Notes: generated by a model from the sequence alone, not told the origin. Numbered from the stretch's first letter, positions 15,657 to 25,034 are shown. The stretch is 64,000 nt of DNA from Amycolatopsis taiwanensis DSM 45107 (GCF_000519205.1 NZ_JAFB01000029.1:1-64000), one strand, 5' to 3'. A program made the numbers and translations.

Positions 15657-18095
15657 TTGGCCCGTCAGCGCGAGCGATCGGACGGCGCTGACGCCGTGGG
15701 GAGCCGACCCGGCGTGCGCCCGCGCGGCCGCTGGCGCCTGCGGAACTGGCGACTGCGGACGAAGCTGATCGTGGTGCTGCTCATCCCGACGATCACCGTG
15801 CTGTCGCTGATCAGCCTCAAGGTGCGGGAGGACCTGGACCAGGCCACCGGGCTCGCCCAACTGGCCGCGCACGGGCGGGTGGACGACAAGGTCAACGCGG
15901 TCATCCACGAACTGCAGCGCGAGCGCGACCTCACCGTGCGATACGTCGCCCACAACCGGCAGGGCGATCTGGCCGAGCTGCGGAGCCAGCGTGGCCGGGT
16001 AGACGCCGCCATCGGCGATTTCAGCAAGGAGTTCGACGCCGATCGCGGCCGCCTGTCTCCCAACGGGGTCACCGGGCTGGCAGCGACCACGGCCCGCCTG
16101 GACGTGCTGACCGGCCTGCGGTTCTCGAGTGAACATTCGAGCCTGCCGGCCGACTCGGTGCTGCGCTCGTACAGTGAACTGATCTCCGGCCTGCTCGACC
16201 TGTCGGACCAGGCCGTCGCCGACGTCACCAACCCGGAGCTGACCCGGCTGCGGCTCGCCGCGAACGCGCTGGCGCGGGTCAAGGACCAGATGTCGGTCAA
16301 GCGGGCACTGCTCGCCGAAGCCCTGGAACAGCGCAAACTGGGCGGCGACGTGCTGCGCGCGCTCCTCGGCGCCGACGCCGAGTTGACCGCCGCGCGCAAC
16401 GACTTCAAGAAGTTCGCCACCCCGGACCAGCAGCGGATGTACGACGACACCGTGATCGGGCTGCTGGTCGATCAGGGCAACAACACCTTCGAGGCGGCGG
16501 TCTCCCGTGCGGAGAACGGGCAGAGCCTGAGCGGTCTGGACCCGCAGCAGTGGGACACCGCCGCCACTTACACGACCAACCAGGCTTACCGCGTGCAGCA
16601 GGCGTTGCAGGCCCTGACCCAGGAGCGAGCCGACACGCTGGCCACCGGCGCGCGCCGCTCCGCGATCACCAACGCCGGCATCGTGCTCGGCGTGCTGGTG
16701 CTGTGCGCGGTGCTGGCGGTGATCATCGCGCGGTCGCTGCTGCGCCCCCTGCGCGTGTTGCGCCGGAGCGCGCTGGAGGTCGCCGAGCATCGCCTGCCCG
16801 CCGCGGTCGAGGACATCCTCGCCGATCCGCACCCGGAGGTCGCGGCCCATCGCGGGGTGGCCCCGGTGCCCGTGTTCACCCGCGAGGAACTGGGCCAGGT
16901 GGCACGCGCCTTCGACGTCGTGCACAGCGAGGCCGTGCGACTGGCCGGTGATCAGGCGCTCCTGCGGGAGAACATCAACGCGATGTTCGTCAACCTTTCC
17001 CGCCGCACCCAGCGACTGGTCGAACGCCAGCTGACGGTGCTGGACCGGATGGAGGCCGAGGAGCAGGACCCGGAGACTCTCGGCGGACTGTTCGAACTGG
17101 ACCACCTGGCGACCCGGATGCGGCGCAACAGCGAGAACCTGCTGGTGCTGGCCGGACAGGATCCCGACGAGACGCCGGCAGACCCGGCGGCGGCCGAGGA
17201 GATCATCGGCGCCGCGCTGTCGGAGGTCGAGCACTACCAGCGCATCGAGCTCACCCCGGCGCCGGAGCTGGCGGTACGCGGCGACGCATGCGGTGACCTC
17301 GTGCACGTGATCTCCGAGTTGTTGGAGAACGCGACGCTGTATTCGCCGGTCGAGACCACGGTCACGGTGGTCAGCGCGATCGCGCCGGACGGCTCCTGGG
17401 AGGTGCACATCACCGACTCCGGTGCGGGCATGCCCGAACCGGAGATCCGCCGCGTGAACGGCAGGCTGGCCGAGCCGCCGGCCGTGGACGTGGAGGTTTC
17501 CCGCCGGATGGGGCTGTTCGTCGTGGCGACCCTCGCGCGGCGCCACGACATCCGGGTCCGGCTGAGCGCGGCCGACAGCGGTGGGCTGGAGGCCGTCGTC
17601 GTGGTACCGACCGAGCTGGTCGTGCCGCTGCCACCGCCGGCTCCCGCCCCGATCCCGGTCGAGCCGGAGCCCGAACCCGAACCCGAGCCCGAACCGGTGG
17701 CGGAGCAAACGCTGGCCTTGCCGGCGATCCCGGAATCGACCCGGCGGGCGCCGGTGCGGGACGTGCCGCCGCCGGAGTGGCCCGACGAGGACGACGACCC
17801 GCCGCGGCACCCGCTCGACGACGACCAGCCGACCGAGCGGATGCCGGCGTACCAGGAGGTGCTGTCCCAGTGGTTCCGCACGGGCGAGCACTCGCCGTTC
17901 CGGCAGCCCCAGGCGGCGCCGGAATGGCCGGCGGAAGAAGACCTTGAGTACCCGCCCGGCCCCAACGGCGCGGCCCCGGCGCCGATCGATCCACGGACTC
18001 TCCGGCTCGATCCGGAGGACGTGCGCCGCCGGATGGCCAGTTTGCAGTACGGGTTCGCCCGAGCACGGGAGCGCGACGACCGTTCCACCGGCTAG
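15657..18095 (+). CDS. NIT-domain sensor histidine kinase (conservon CvnA type)
   Basis: An 812-residue membrane kinase. A first membrane segment (LIVVLLIPTITVLSLISL, about residues 39-56) is followed by an extracytoplasmic NIT domain (about 75-330; NIT domains are named for nitrate/nitrite sensing), a second segment (IVLGVLVLCAVLAVIIARSL, about 342-361), a HAMP-like linker, the dimerisation helix with FELDHLATRMRRN carrying the likely phospho-histidine, and an ATPase domain (ELLENATLYSPVET, DSGAGMPEPEI, RRMGLFVVATLARRH). The tail is rich in Pro/Glu and includes PTERMPAYQEVLSQWF. TTG 15657 follows AAGGA. No response regulator is nearby. It is a paralog of the kinase at 25035 but lacks the CvnB-D genes. 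Confidence 0.92.
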   Translation: MARQRERSDGADAVGSRPGVRPRGRWRLRNWRLRTKLIVVLLIPTITVLSLISLKVREDLDQATGLAQLAAHGRVDDKVNAVIHELQRERDLTVRYVAHNRQGDLAELRSQRGRVDAAIGDFSKEFDADRGRLSPNGVTGLAATTARLDVLTGLRFSSEHSSLPADSVLRSYSELISGLLDLSDQAVADVTNPELTRLRLAANALARVKDQMSVKRALLAEALEQRKLGGDVLRALLGADAELTAARNDFKKFATPDQQRMYDDTVIGLLVDQGNNTFEAAVSRAENGQSLSGLDPQQWDTAATYTTNQAYRVQQALQALTQERADTLATGARRSAITNAGIVLGVLVLCAVLAVIIARSLLRPLRVLRRSALEVAEHRLPAAVEDILADPHPEVAAHRGVAPVPVFTREELGQVARAFDVVHSEAVRLAGDQALLRENINAMFVNLSRRTQRLVERQLTVLDRMEAEEQDPETLGGLFELDHLATRMRRNSENLLVLAGQDPDETPADPAAAEEIIGAALSEVEHYQRIELTPAPELAVRGDACGDLVHVISELLENATLYSPVETTVTVVSAIAPDGSWEVHITDSGAGMPEPEIRRVNGRLAEPPAVDVEVSRRMGLFVVATLARRHDIRVRLSAADSGGLEAVVVVPTELVVPLPPPAPAPIPVEPEPEPEPEPEPVAEQTLALPAIPESTRRAPVRDVPPPEWPDEDDDPPRHPLDDDQPTERMPAYQEVLSQWFRTGEHSPFRQPQAAPEWPAEEDLEYPPGPNGAAPAPIDPRTLRLDPEDVRRRMASLQYGFARARERDDRSTG

Positions 18096-18338
18096 CCGAC
18101 CGCGGAATGGCCTCTACGGCGTATTCGCGCTCGGCGACCGGATGCTGTTTTCCGATAGGCGGGAATAGGGTTCGAAAACCTTGCTCGCGTGCCCTGGCGC
18201 TGGCAAGTTACGAGCGATCTCGATCACAGGTCGGATATTCACCCCTTTTGTTTATAGGTAGGATGGTTTGCGACCTGCACATTCAGTAGTCGACTCGTTA
18301 CGCAGAATAGCGGAATCATCTTTCCGGGAGCGTCGTCT

Positions 18339-19367
18339 ATGACCATGAACGCAAGCGCGGCCACGACCCGCCGCGCCTTCGTGCGGCTGGCACTTGGGGC
18401 GGCCGTCGCCGGACCGCTCGCCGCTTCGGCCGGCTGCAGCGTGCTCAACGGTTCCAGCGGAAGCAACTCGTCGGGCGCGCCTTCCGCGGCGGGTGTGGAG
18501 AAGAACAAGATCACCGTGGGCGTCCTGTCCAGCCAGGGAAGCGCGCCGAGCAAGCTCGCCGAGAAGTCCGGCTACTTCACGCGCGAGGGCCTGGAGGTCA
18601 CGCTCAAGCCGTTGGCCGCCGGCCCGCAGGCGTTCGCGCCGCTGCAGAACGGGGAGATGGACTTCGCGGTCGTCAACTACGTCTCGTTCTTCCAGGCCGT
18701 CGCGCAGAACACGCTCGACGCGAAGATCGTGGTGGACGGCAACACGGCGAACGAGAACTCCGTGGTCCTGGTGGCGAAGCGGGATTCCGGCATCGTCAGC
18801 GCGCGGGACCTGATCGGCAAGAAGATCGGCATCCAGCAGGCCGGGTCGATCGCCGAACTGTTGGTCCGCGCGACGTTGAAGGACAACGACGTTCCGCCCG
18901 ACTCGCCGCACTACCTGCCGATCAAGTTCCCGGACATCCCCGCCGCGATCGTCAGTGGCCAGCTCGACGCCGGGGTCGAGGTCGAGCCGTTCCTGACCCG
19001 CGCCGAGCAGAAGGAGGGGCTGGTGCCGGTGCTGAAGATCGTGGCCGGGTCGACCGCGAACATGCCGCAGACCGGCTACATCGCGATGACCAAGTTCATC
19101 GATGCGAACCCGAAGACGGTGGCGGCCTTCCAGCGCGCGATGATCCCGGCCCAGACCGACGCGGCCGACCGGGCCAAGCTGTCCGACGTTCTGGCCGACC
19201 TGACCGGTGTCGACCAGGCGACCGCCGCCCTGCTCAACATCGACACCTATCCGACGTCGCTGAATGCCACGCAGCTCCAGCGGGTCATCACCCTGATGCA
19301 GGCATACGGTGGGCTGGAGGCGCAACTCGATGCCACCAAGCTCACCGTGCCGACACCGCAGGCGTGA
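18339..19367 (+). CDS. ABC transporter substrate-binding lipoprotein (NMT1/SsuA type)
   Basis: A 342-residue binding protein. The N-terminus has twin arginines (ATTRRAFVRLALGAAVAGPL) and ASAGC, indicating a Tat-exported lipoprotein. The mature protein (VGVLSSQGSAPSKLAEKSGY, FTREGLEVTLKPLAAGPQAF, GEMDFAVVNYVSFFQAVA) has the fold that binds nitrate, sulfonates, taurine or pyrimidine precursors. Two permease genes follow, so this is the transporter's receptor; the ligand cannot be read from sequence. ATG 18339 has GGGAG upstream; ATG 18345 is also possible. A 243-bp AT-richer region separates it from the kinase. Confidence 0.92.
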   Translation: MTMNASAATTRRAFVRLALGAAVAGPLAASAGCSVLNGSSGSNSSGAPSAAGVEKNKITVGVLSSQGSAPSKLAEKSGYFTREGLEVTLKPLAAGPQAFAPLQNGEMDFAVVNYVSFFQAVAQNTLDAKIVVDGNTANENSVVLVAKRDSGIVSARDLIGKKIGIQQAGSIAELLVRATLKDNDVPPDSPHYLPIKFPDIPAAIVSGQLDAGVEVEPFLTRAEQKEGLVPVLKIVAGSTANMPQTGYIAMTKFIDANPKTVAAFQRAMIPAQTDAADRAKLSDVLADLTGVDQATAALLNIDTYPTSLNATQLQRVITLMQAYGGLEAQLDATKLTVPTPQA

Positions 19368-19424
19368 GTTGCAGTTGTGTCCGGCCGCGGCAATCCGCGG
19401 CGTTTTGCTCGCGAAGGAACTAGT

Positions 19425-20183
19425 GTGAGCGGGTTTCGTCGCCTGATCGGACTGGTCGCCTTCCTGCTGATCTGGGAGGCGGCCGGCCGTTCGGGCCTGG
19501 TCGCGGCCGGCGTGCTTCCGCCGGCATCGGAAGTGCTGGCGAGGTTTTTCGGGTTGTTCGCCGACGCTCGGTTCCTGCCCGACGCGGCGTCCACGCTGCT
19601 GTCGTGGGTCATCGCGCTCGTGTTCGCCGCGGTCATCGCCGTGCCGCTCGGCATGTTGCTGGGCAGCATCCGCCCGCTGCGGCTGGTCATCGGCCCGGTC
19701 ATCGAGTTCCTGCGGCCACTGCCCACGGTCGCGCTGATCCCGTTGGCGATCCTGGTGCTGGGCAGCGGCGCGCAGACGAAGATCTCGCTGGCCGCGTTCG
19801 CCTCCACCTGGCCCATCCTGTTCAACACGGTGTATGCGGTGGGTGAAATCGACCGGCAGCTGCTGGAGACCGCTCGGGTGTTCCGGACCCCGCCGCGCAG
19901 GTTGTTCTTCTCCGTGATCCTCCCGGCTGTGGCGCCCTTCGTGCTGACCGGGATCCGGCTGTCCGCGGCGGTGGCGTTGATCGTGCTGGTGAGCACCGAG
20001 TTCCTCACCGCCCAGATCGGCATCGGGCATTTCGTCTATCTCTACGGGACCACGCAGCTGCAGATGGACGTGGTGTTCGCGTCCATTGTGTTCACCGGCT
20101 TGATCGGCTACCTGGTGAACATGGGGCTGCTGGGGGCGCAGCGGCGGTGGCTGGGCTGGGCAGCGGTCGGAGGCGCGGTGTGA
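19425..20183 (+). CDS. ABC transporter permease (SsuC/TauC type), first
   Basis: A 252-residue permease with about six membrane segments (e.g. LIGLVAFLLIWEAAG, TLLSWVIALVFAAVIAVPLG) and the BPD_transp_1 coupling loop EIDRQLLETARVFRTPPRRL. It forms the channel with the second permease, which overlaps it by 4 bp (GTGA). GTG 19425 follows AAGGAAC at the right distance; the frame from 19377 would add 16 unrelated residues. An ATPase of the matching type is encoded at 23934-24803. Confidence 0.92.
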   Translation: MSGFRRLIGLVAFLLIWEAAGRSGLVAAGVLPPASEVLARFFGLFADARFLPDAASTLLSWVIALVFAAVIAVPLGMLLGSIRPLRLVIGPVIEFLRPLPTVALIPLAILVLGSGAQTKISLAAFASTWPILFNTVYAVGEIDRQLLETARVFRTPPRRLFFSVILPAVAPFVLTGIRLSAAVALIVLVSTEFLTAQIGIGHFVYLYGTTQLQMDVVFASIVFTGLIGYLVNMGLLGAQRRWLGWAAVGGAV

Positions 20184-20950
20184 AAGCGCTTCCCATTCTT
20201 CGCCGCTGGCTGGTGTTCATCGCGTTTCTGTTGGTCTGGCAGTGGATAACCGCGAGCGTCGCGCACCCGTACTTCCCCACTCCGCTGCGGATCGCCGAGG
20301 CCGCCGGGCATGCCTGGTTCGCCGACGGCGCGTTCACCGCCGATGTGCTGCCCAGCCTGGGCAGGCTGTTGCTCGGCTGGCTGATCGCGGTCGCGGTGGG
20401 TGTCCCCATCGGACTGGCCCTCGGGCGCTCGCCGGTGCTCACCGACTATGTGTCGGCGACGTTCTTCTTCTTCCGCTCGGTGCCGGCGACGTTGCTGGTG
20501 CCGGCCTTCCTGGTGATCTTCGGCATCGGGCCGCGGGCGGAGCTCGCGACCATCTTGTGGGGCACCCTCTGGCCGATCCTCCTCAACACCATCGACGGCG
20601 CCCGGTCACTGGACGAGGTCAAGATCGAGACCTCGCGCGCGTTCCGCATTCGCGGTCCACGCTGGGTGTTCGGGGTGGTTCTGCCCGCGGCGGCGCCCAA
20701 GGTCTTCGCCGGGATGCGCCTGGCTCTGTCGATCGCGATCATCCTGATGGTCGTGTCGGAGCTGATGGGCAGCACCAGCGGGATCGGCTTCCGGATGACC
20801 GACGCGCTGGGTTCGTCGCTGCTGCCGGAGACCTGGGCGTGGATCGTACTGGTGAGCCTGCTCGGGTACGCGCTGAACACCCTACTGTCCTATGTGGAGC
20901 GACGCGCACTGGCCTGGCACCCCGGGTTCCGCGCCGACCGCCTCGACTGA
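20180..20950 (+). CDS. ABC transporter permease (SsuC/TauC type), second
   Basis: A 256-residue permease paralogous to the preceding one, with the same arrangement (WLVFIAFLLVWQWITASVAH at the N-terminus, LLLGWLIAVAVGVPIGLALG) and the EAA-like loop SLDEVKIETSRAFRIRGPR that contacts the ATPase. GTG 20180 overlaps the stop of the first permease by 4 bp, showing translational coupling. Two different permease subunits indicate a heterodimeric channel. It is the last gene of the transporter operon on this strand. Confidence 0.92.
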   Translation: MKALPILRRWLVFIAFLLVWQWITASVAHPYFPTPLRIAEAAGHAWFADGAFTADVLPSLGRLLLGWLIAVAVGVPIGLALGRSPVLTDYVSATFFFFRSVPATLLVPAFLVIFGIGPRAELATILWGTLWPILLNTIDGARSLDEVKIETSRAFRIRGPRWVFGVVLPAAAPKVFAGMRLALSIAIILMVVSELMGSTSGIGFRMTDALGSSLLPETWAWIVLVSLLGYALNTLLSYVERRALAWHPGFRADRLD

Positions 20951-21074
20951 AAGCTGGCAATTACTGGTAGCCGAAGCCGGGCATTGTTCATCGCTGTTAA
21001 CCGGCCGAGGGCTCACGAGTGCGACGCCGCGGTCACCAACTCCTCAACGTAATCGGCTCGCTACTGTTCACGGG

Positions 21075-21659
21075 ATGAGCGATCAGATCACCGCGTACAT
21101 TGACGAGGCCGGCGCCCGGCTCGCCGACGGCCGTCGGCTGTACGTCCTCGCCGCGGTGCTCAGTTCACCAGCGGAGCAACCGAAGCTCGTCGACGCGCTC
21201 GCCGCGTTGCAGCTCGACCCCGACGAGCCGCTGCACTTTCGCACGGAACGGCCAGGCCGCCGGCTCCTCATCGCCGAGGCCATCGCCAACGCGTCGCTGT
21301 ATGGCGCGATCCTGCTCACCACGAGCACGAGCAACACCGGACAGGAGGCTGCCCGCCGCGCGCTGCTGTGCGAGTTGCTCCCTCGGCTCGAACACGTCGA
21401 GCACGCGCACCGGGTCGTCATTGAGAGCCGGTCCGGTGGCGACCGGCATGACCGCCGGACCTGCGACCGGCTCCGGCAGTCTCGGCAGATCACGGCCGCG
21501 CTCCGCATCGACCACGGGCCGAAGTCGTTGCCGCTGCTTTGGCCAGCAGACTGGCTGGCCTCAGCGTACGTGGCCGCCCATCACCATGATGACCGCGGCC
21601 CATGGAAGATCATCAGCGATGCCCACGTCGTCGACGTGACGATCGTGGATCCCGGATAG
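21075..21659 (+). CDS. DUF3800-like protein
   Basis: A 194-residue protein beginning SDQITAYIDEAGARLADGRR, where the strand with DEAG resembles the acidic motif of the DUF3800 family (RNase H-like fold). EPLHFRTERPGRRLLIAEAI, HRVVIESRSGGDRHDRRTCD and LPLLWPADWLASAYVAAHHH fit the rest of that fold, with the late aspartate as another acidic position. The family function is uncertain; members are often near mobile or defence genes, but none is seen here. ATG 21075 is the first plausible start. A large hairpin follows the stop. Confidence 0.65.
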   Translation: MSDQITAYIDEAGARLADGRRLYVLAAVLSSPAEQPKLVDALAALQLDPDEPLHFRTERPGRRLLIAEAIANASLYGAILLTTSTSNTGQEAARRALLCELLPRLEHVEHAHRVVIESRSGGDRHDRRTCDRLRQSRQITAALRIDHGPKSLPLLWPADWLASAYVAAHHHDDRGPWKIISDAHVVDVTIVDPG

Positions 21660-21664
21660 CGCGA

Positions 21665-21703
21665 AGCCGGGGGTCCCGATTCCATCGGGCACGTTCCCCG
21701 GCT
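21665..21703. terminator. Two-part hairpin downstream of the DUF3800-like gene
   Basis: AGCCGGGG (21665-21672) pairs with CCCCGGCT (21696-21703), and inside it CCCGAT pairs with ATCGGG around 21681. There is no T-tract. It lies between convergent genes. The rest of the interval to 21914 shows no recognisable gene. Confidence 0.6.
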
Positions 21704-21914
21704 CACTTCCAGCCGTGTCCGCGGACCGGCCAGCTTCGCAACAAACTATACCCCGAGTCGACAGCCGCGTACCAACGGCTACTGTGCGTCATCCGCGAAC
21801 CGCAGGTCGCTCAAGACATCGGTCACACAGCGTGGCCAGGTTTACGGCAAGAAGCGTCTGCGTCGCCTAAGCGCACACGGGTATCAGCACGCCGTGCGGC
21901 TCGGCCGGTCAGAG

Positions 21915-23480
21915 CTAGCTCACTGGGACGTGCAGGAGCGTTGGCGCCGGGGAGGCCAGTGCGGCGGTCAAGGCCGAGCGGAGCTCCTCCGCCGTTTCCA
22001 CACGCTGAGCGTCGCAGCCCATGCCCCGGGCGAGAGCCGTGAAGTCGAGACCACCGAGTTCGATGCCGGGCACCTTGCCGGCTCCGCTGCGCACGGAATG
22101 CTTGCGTACGGCGCCGTATCCCCCGTTGTCGAGGATCACGAAGACGACGGCCGTCTGCTGGCGTGCGGCCGTCCACAGCGCCTGGATGCCGTACATGCTC
22201 GAGCCGTCGCCGAGGACAGCGACCACCGGGCGGGTGGGCTGGGCGAGCGCGGCGCCCACCGCCGCCGGGAGCCCGTAGCCGAGGACCCCGCTCGCCATCG
22301 TGAGAAACCCGCGTGGTGGCACGATCGGCAGCTGCGCCTGCAGGTCGGGCCGGTGCGTGGGAGCCTCTTCGACGACGAGCGCGTTCTCCGGGAGCAGGTC
22401 GTCGAGCGTCCGGTAGACGAACGCCGCCGACAGTGGTTCGCCGGTTCCCGGCGGCCCGGCAGCGGGCGGCGGGGTTCGTGGTTCCGGGGCCGGGCGAGAA
22501 GTCCGGCCGAGGAGTCTGGTCAAGGTTTCGGCGGCGCTCTTCGCCGGTGCGAGCACGCCTGCGGCCTGCGGTGCCCTGGCCAGGACCTGGGGGTCGTCGC
22601 TGAGCACATGCAGCGGCGGGAACGCGGGGCCGTCCTCGGGGGAGGTGACGTGGTAGGTGAAGGCGGGGGCGCCCAGTACCACGACACAGTCGTGGCCCGC
22701 GAGCGCGGCGGCCACGCCCGAGCGGTTCGGGGGCAGGAAACCGGCGAACAGCGGGTGGTTCTCCGGAAACGAGCTGCGGGCGGCGAACGGTGCGGCCCAC
22801 ACCGCGGTAAGCGCTTTCTCCGCCAGCTCGACGACTTCGGACACGGCGTGGTCGGCGTCCACCGCCGCGCCGACCACCAGCGCGGGCCGGGCGCTGGCGT
22901 CCAGGGCGGCCGCCACCTTGGCCAGCGCGCCGGCATCGGCGGCGAACGGTGCGACCCGCGGCGCGGCCGGCGGGACCTCGGCGGGCTGTTCCCAGTCGTC
23001 GGCGGGAACGAACAGGAAGACCGGGCCGCTCGGCGGCTGGACGGCGAGGTGGTACGCGCGTGCGAACGCGGCGGGCACGTCCACGGCCCGGGCGGGCTGG
23101 TAGCTCCATTTGACGTAGGGGCGGGGCAACTCGGTCGGGTCGAGCACGCCCAGGAACGGATCATGGGGCAGCAGCGACCGCGATTGCTGGCCGGCGAGCA
23201 CGACCAGCGGCGCCCGGTTGTGGAAGGCGGTGACGACGCTGCCCAGTCCGTGCCCGGTCCCGCCGGAGGAATGGAGATTCACCATCGCCGCGTTCGAAGT
23301 CAGCTGGGCGAACGCGTCGGCCATCGCGACCACGGACGACTCCTGCAGGCCGAGCACGTACCGGAAATCGTCCGGCCAGTCGGCGAGGAAGCCCAGTTCG
23401 GTACTACCGGGATTGCCGAACACCGTGGTCAGGCCCCACTGCCGCATCAGCGCCCGTACCGCGTCCCGCACCGTCGTCAT
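21915..23480 (-). CDS. Thiamine diphosphate-dependent decarboxylase (benzoylformate decarboxylase-like)
   Basis: A 521-residue ThDP enzyme: N-terminal pyrimidine-binding domain (TTVFGNPGSTELGFL with the FGNPG turn of MdlC/benzoylformate decarboxylases, VLGLQESSVVAMADAFA with the catalytic glutamate, NLHSSGGTGHGLG), central domain, and C-terminal ThDP domain (GVLGYGLPAAVGAAL, AVLGDGSSMYGIQALWTAAR). The best reading is nonoxidative decarboxylation of an aromatic 2-oxo acid to an aldehyde, but other 2-oxo acids are possible. ATG 23480 has GGAGG at 5 nt. It lies between the permeases and the ATPase of the neighbouring transporter, perhaps linking it to aromatic acid use. Confidence 0.85.
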   Translation of the reverse strand: MTTVRDAVRALMRQWGLTTVFGNPGSTELGFLADWPDDFRYVLGLQESSVVAMADAFAQLTSNAAMVNLHSSGGTGHGLGSVVTAFHNRAPLVVLAGQQSRSLLPHDPFLGVLDPTELPRPYVKWSYQPARAVDVPAAFARAYHLAVQPPSGPVFLFVPADDWEQPAEVPPAAPRVAPFAADAGALAKVAAALDASARPALVVGAAVDADHAVSEVVELAEKALTAVWAAPFAARSSFPENHPLFAGFLPPNRSGVAAALAGHDCVVVLGAPAFTYHVTSPEDGPAFPPLHVLSDDPQVLARAPQAAGVLAPAKSAAETLTRLLGRTSRPAPEPRTPPPAAGPPGTGEPLSAAFVYRTLDDLLPENALVVEEAPTHRPDLQAQLPIVPPRGFLTMASGVLGYGLPAAVGAALAQPTRPVVAVLGDGSSMYGIQALWTAARQQTAVVFVILDNGGYGAVRKHSVRSGAGKVPGIELGGLDFTALARGMGCDAQRVETAEELRSALTAALASPAPTLLHVPVS

Positions 23481-23616
23481 GCCAGCCTCCGATCGTTCTT
23501 CTTTTGGCAGTTCCAGCAAAACGTCGCCACTGTTCGGAAAACTCGACTCCGCTACGTAACACGATCAAGGGTGGCCGGCTCAAGGTCCACCTCCGTTGAG
23601 AAGGGCGCTCGTTCCG

Positions 23617-23925
23617 ATGCCGCAACCGCCTTATCAGCCGCACCTGCCTCAGGGCCCCTACCAGCCGCAGGTCACCAAACGGATCGTGATCGGGGGCATG
23701 GTCACCGGCATCGTCGGCCTCGTGTTCGGGTGGTACCTGTTTCAGATCGGGTTCATCCTCGGGGTGGTCGCGGTGATCTTGTCCGGGGTCGGTCTCAACA
23801 CCGCCAACACGAAGAACGGAAGCGGCCGCGGTATGGCCGTGGCGGGCCTGGTCTGTGGCATCCTCGCCGTCCTGTTCGAACTGCTCTGGATCGCGGTCCT
23901 CAGTTATTCGCTGTCGGGCCGGTGA
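23617..23925 (+). CDS. DUF4190 membrane protein
   Basis: A 102-residue protein with a Pro/Gln/Tyr-rich start (QPPYQPHLPQGPYQPQ) and two hydrophobic stretches (IVIGGMVTGIVGLVFGWYLF continuing to residue 55, and GMAVAGLVCGILAVLFELLW). This is the DUF4190 layout of small actinobacterial membrane proteins of unknown function. ATG 23617 is taken; a TTG at 23596 would add seven residues. It lies alone between two minus-strand genes. Confidence 0.75.
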   Translation: MPQPPYQPHLPQGPYQPQVTKRIVIGGMVTGIVGLVFGWYLFQIGFILGVVAVILSGVGLNTANTKNGSGRGMAVAGLVCGILAVLFELLWIAVLSYSLSGR

Positions 23926-23933
23926 TCCATCGC

Positions 23934-24803
23934 CTACCGACGACCGTCGGTAACGCTGGTGGGTCGCCCAGCCGCATCCGCTGAGGTGGCGAGGGAGGAG
24001 GCCAGGTCTTGTTCGGCCAGTTCGCGTTCGGAGAGATCCTGTTCGGCCGCGCCTTGCGCGGGACTCCGCAGCAGGCGCGCGATTTCGCCACGCAGCGCGA
24101 CGAACCGGGCCGACTCGCGGGTGGTGATCTGGTCGCGGTCGGCGGGCAGGTCGATCGTCAGGTCGGCGACGATCGACGCCGGCGAGGGGGACAGCACCAG
24201 CACGCGGTCGCCCAGATAGACGCTCTCGTCGATGTCATGGGTGACCAGCAAAATCGTGCTCTGCTGGTCCCGCTGCACGCGGCGCAGCAGATCCTCCAGC
24301 TCGAACCGGGTCTGCGCGTCGACCGAGGCGAACGGCTCGTCCATCAGCAGCAGGGCCGGCCGGCTGGCCAGCGCCCGGGCGATCGACACGCGCTGCTGCA
24401 TCCCGCCCGAAAGCTGCCACGGGAACTTCCGCCCGACGTCGCCGAGCCCGACCCAGTCGAGTGCCTCCTGCGCCCGCCCGCGGCGTTCGTCGCGGGACAG
24501 CCCGGCCGATCGCAACGGGAACTCGACGTTGCCCGCCACGGACAACCAGGGGAACAGCGACCGGCTGTAATCCTGGAAAACCACGGCGAGGTCCGCGGGC
24601 ACGCCGGTCACCGCGTCGCCGTGCAGGCGCACCGTGCCCGCGCTCGGGGCGATCAGCCCGGCGATGCAGCGCAGCAGGGTCGACTTGCCGCATCCCGACG
24701 GGCCGACCAGGCACGCCAGCTGCCCGGTTTCGACCGTGAACGACACTTCACGAACGGCTTGATGGTCGCCGAAGCGGTGGTCGAGCCCACTGACTTCGAG
24801 CAT
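23934..24803 (-). CDS. ABC transporter ATPase (SsuB/TauB type)
   Basis: A 289-residue ATPase with Walker A GPSGCGKST, Q-loop VVFQDYSRSLFPWL, signature LSGGMQQR, Walker B LLLMDEP and H-loop VTHDIDESVYLGD. Its type is that of nitrate/sulfonate/taurine importers, matching the receptor and two permeases at 18339-20950, which lack an ATPase gene. The C-terminal 40 residues are an unusual Glu/Ala-rich tail (SERELAEQDLASSLATSADA). ATG 24803 starts the homologous part (MLEVSGLDHRFG). It is divergent from the kinase at 25035 with a palindrome between. Confidence 0.92.
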   Translation of the reverse strand: MLEVSGLDHRFGDHQAVREVSFTVETGQLACLVGPSGCGKSTLLRCIAGLIAPSAGTVRLHGDAVTGVPADLAVVFQDYSRSLFPWLSVAGNVEFPLRSAGLSRDERRGRAQEALDWVGLGDVGRKFPWQLSGGMQQRVSIARALASRPALLLMDEPFASVDAQTRFELEDLLRRVQRDQQSTILLVTHDIDESVYLGDRVLVLSPSPASIVADLTIDLPADRDQITTRESARFVALRGEIARLLRSPAQGAAEQDLSERELAEQDLASSLATSADAAGRPTSVTDGRR

Positions 24804-24836
24804 GGTCGGCACTTCTCGCCTCCTGCTGGATCGAAC

Positions 24837-24853
24837 CAAAGTGACGTACTTTG
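24837..24853. promoter_or_regulatory. Palindrome between ATPase and NIT kinase genes
   Basis: CAAAGTGACGTACTTTG is a 17-bp inverted repeat with 6-bp arms; GAACC just before and GGTTC at 24864-24868 add an outer pair. It lies immediately upstream of the ATPase start and may be an operator for the divergent pair. The remainder of 24804-25034 has no gene. Confidence 0.45.
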
Positions 24854-25034
24854 TTGATCAAAGGTTCACCGTCAGTATTCTCTCCTGGTCGGCGCCTGGG
24901 TATTTGCTCAGGTCAGGACGTTTCCCGGGGTGGCTTATTGACGGCTTTACCCAGGAAGGGTTACATCTTCACTGCCTCTTCGCTACCCTCTGCACCGGCA
25001 AACCAGGTAAGCCGAATGCTGGCGGGGAACGACG

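Noticed and set aside
18096-18338. A small gene between kinase and receptor (ORF 18107-18289)
   Set aside because: The translation has no conserved features and no ribosome-binding site; the region is AT-richer and is better explained as a promoter region.
21660-21914. tRNA or small RNA in the interval after the DUF3800-like gene
   Set aside because: Only one hairpin is visible and no cloverleaf or CCA end could be drawn.
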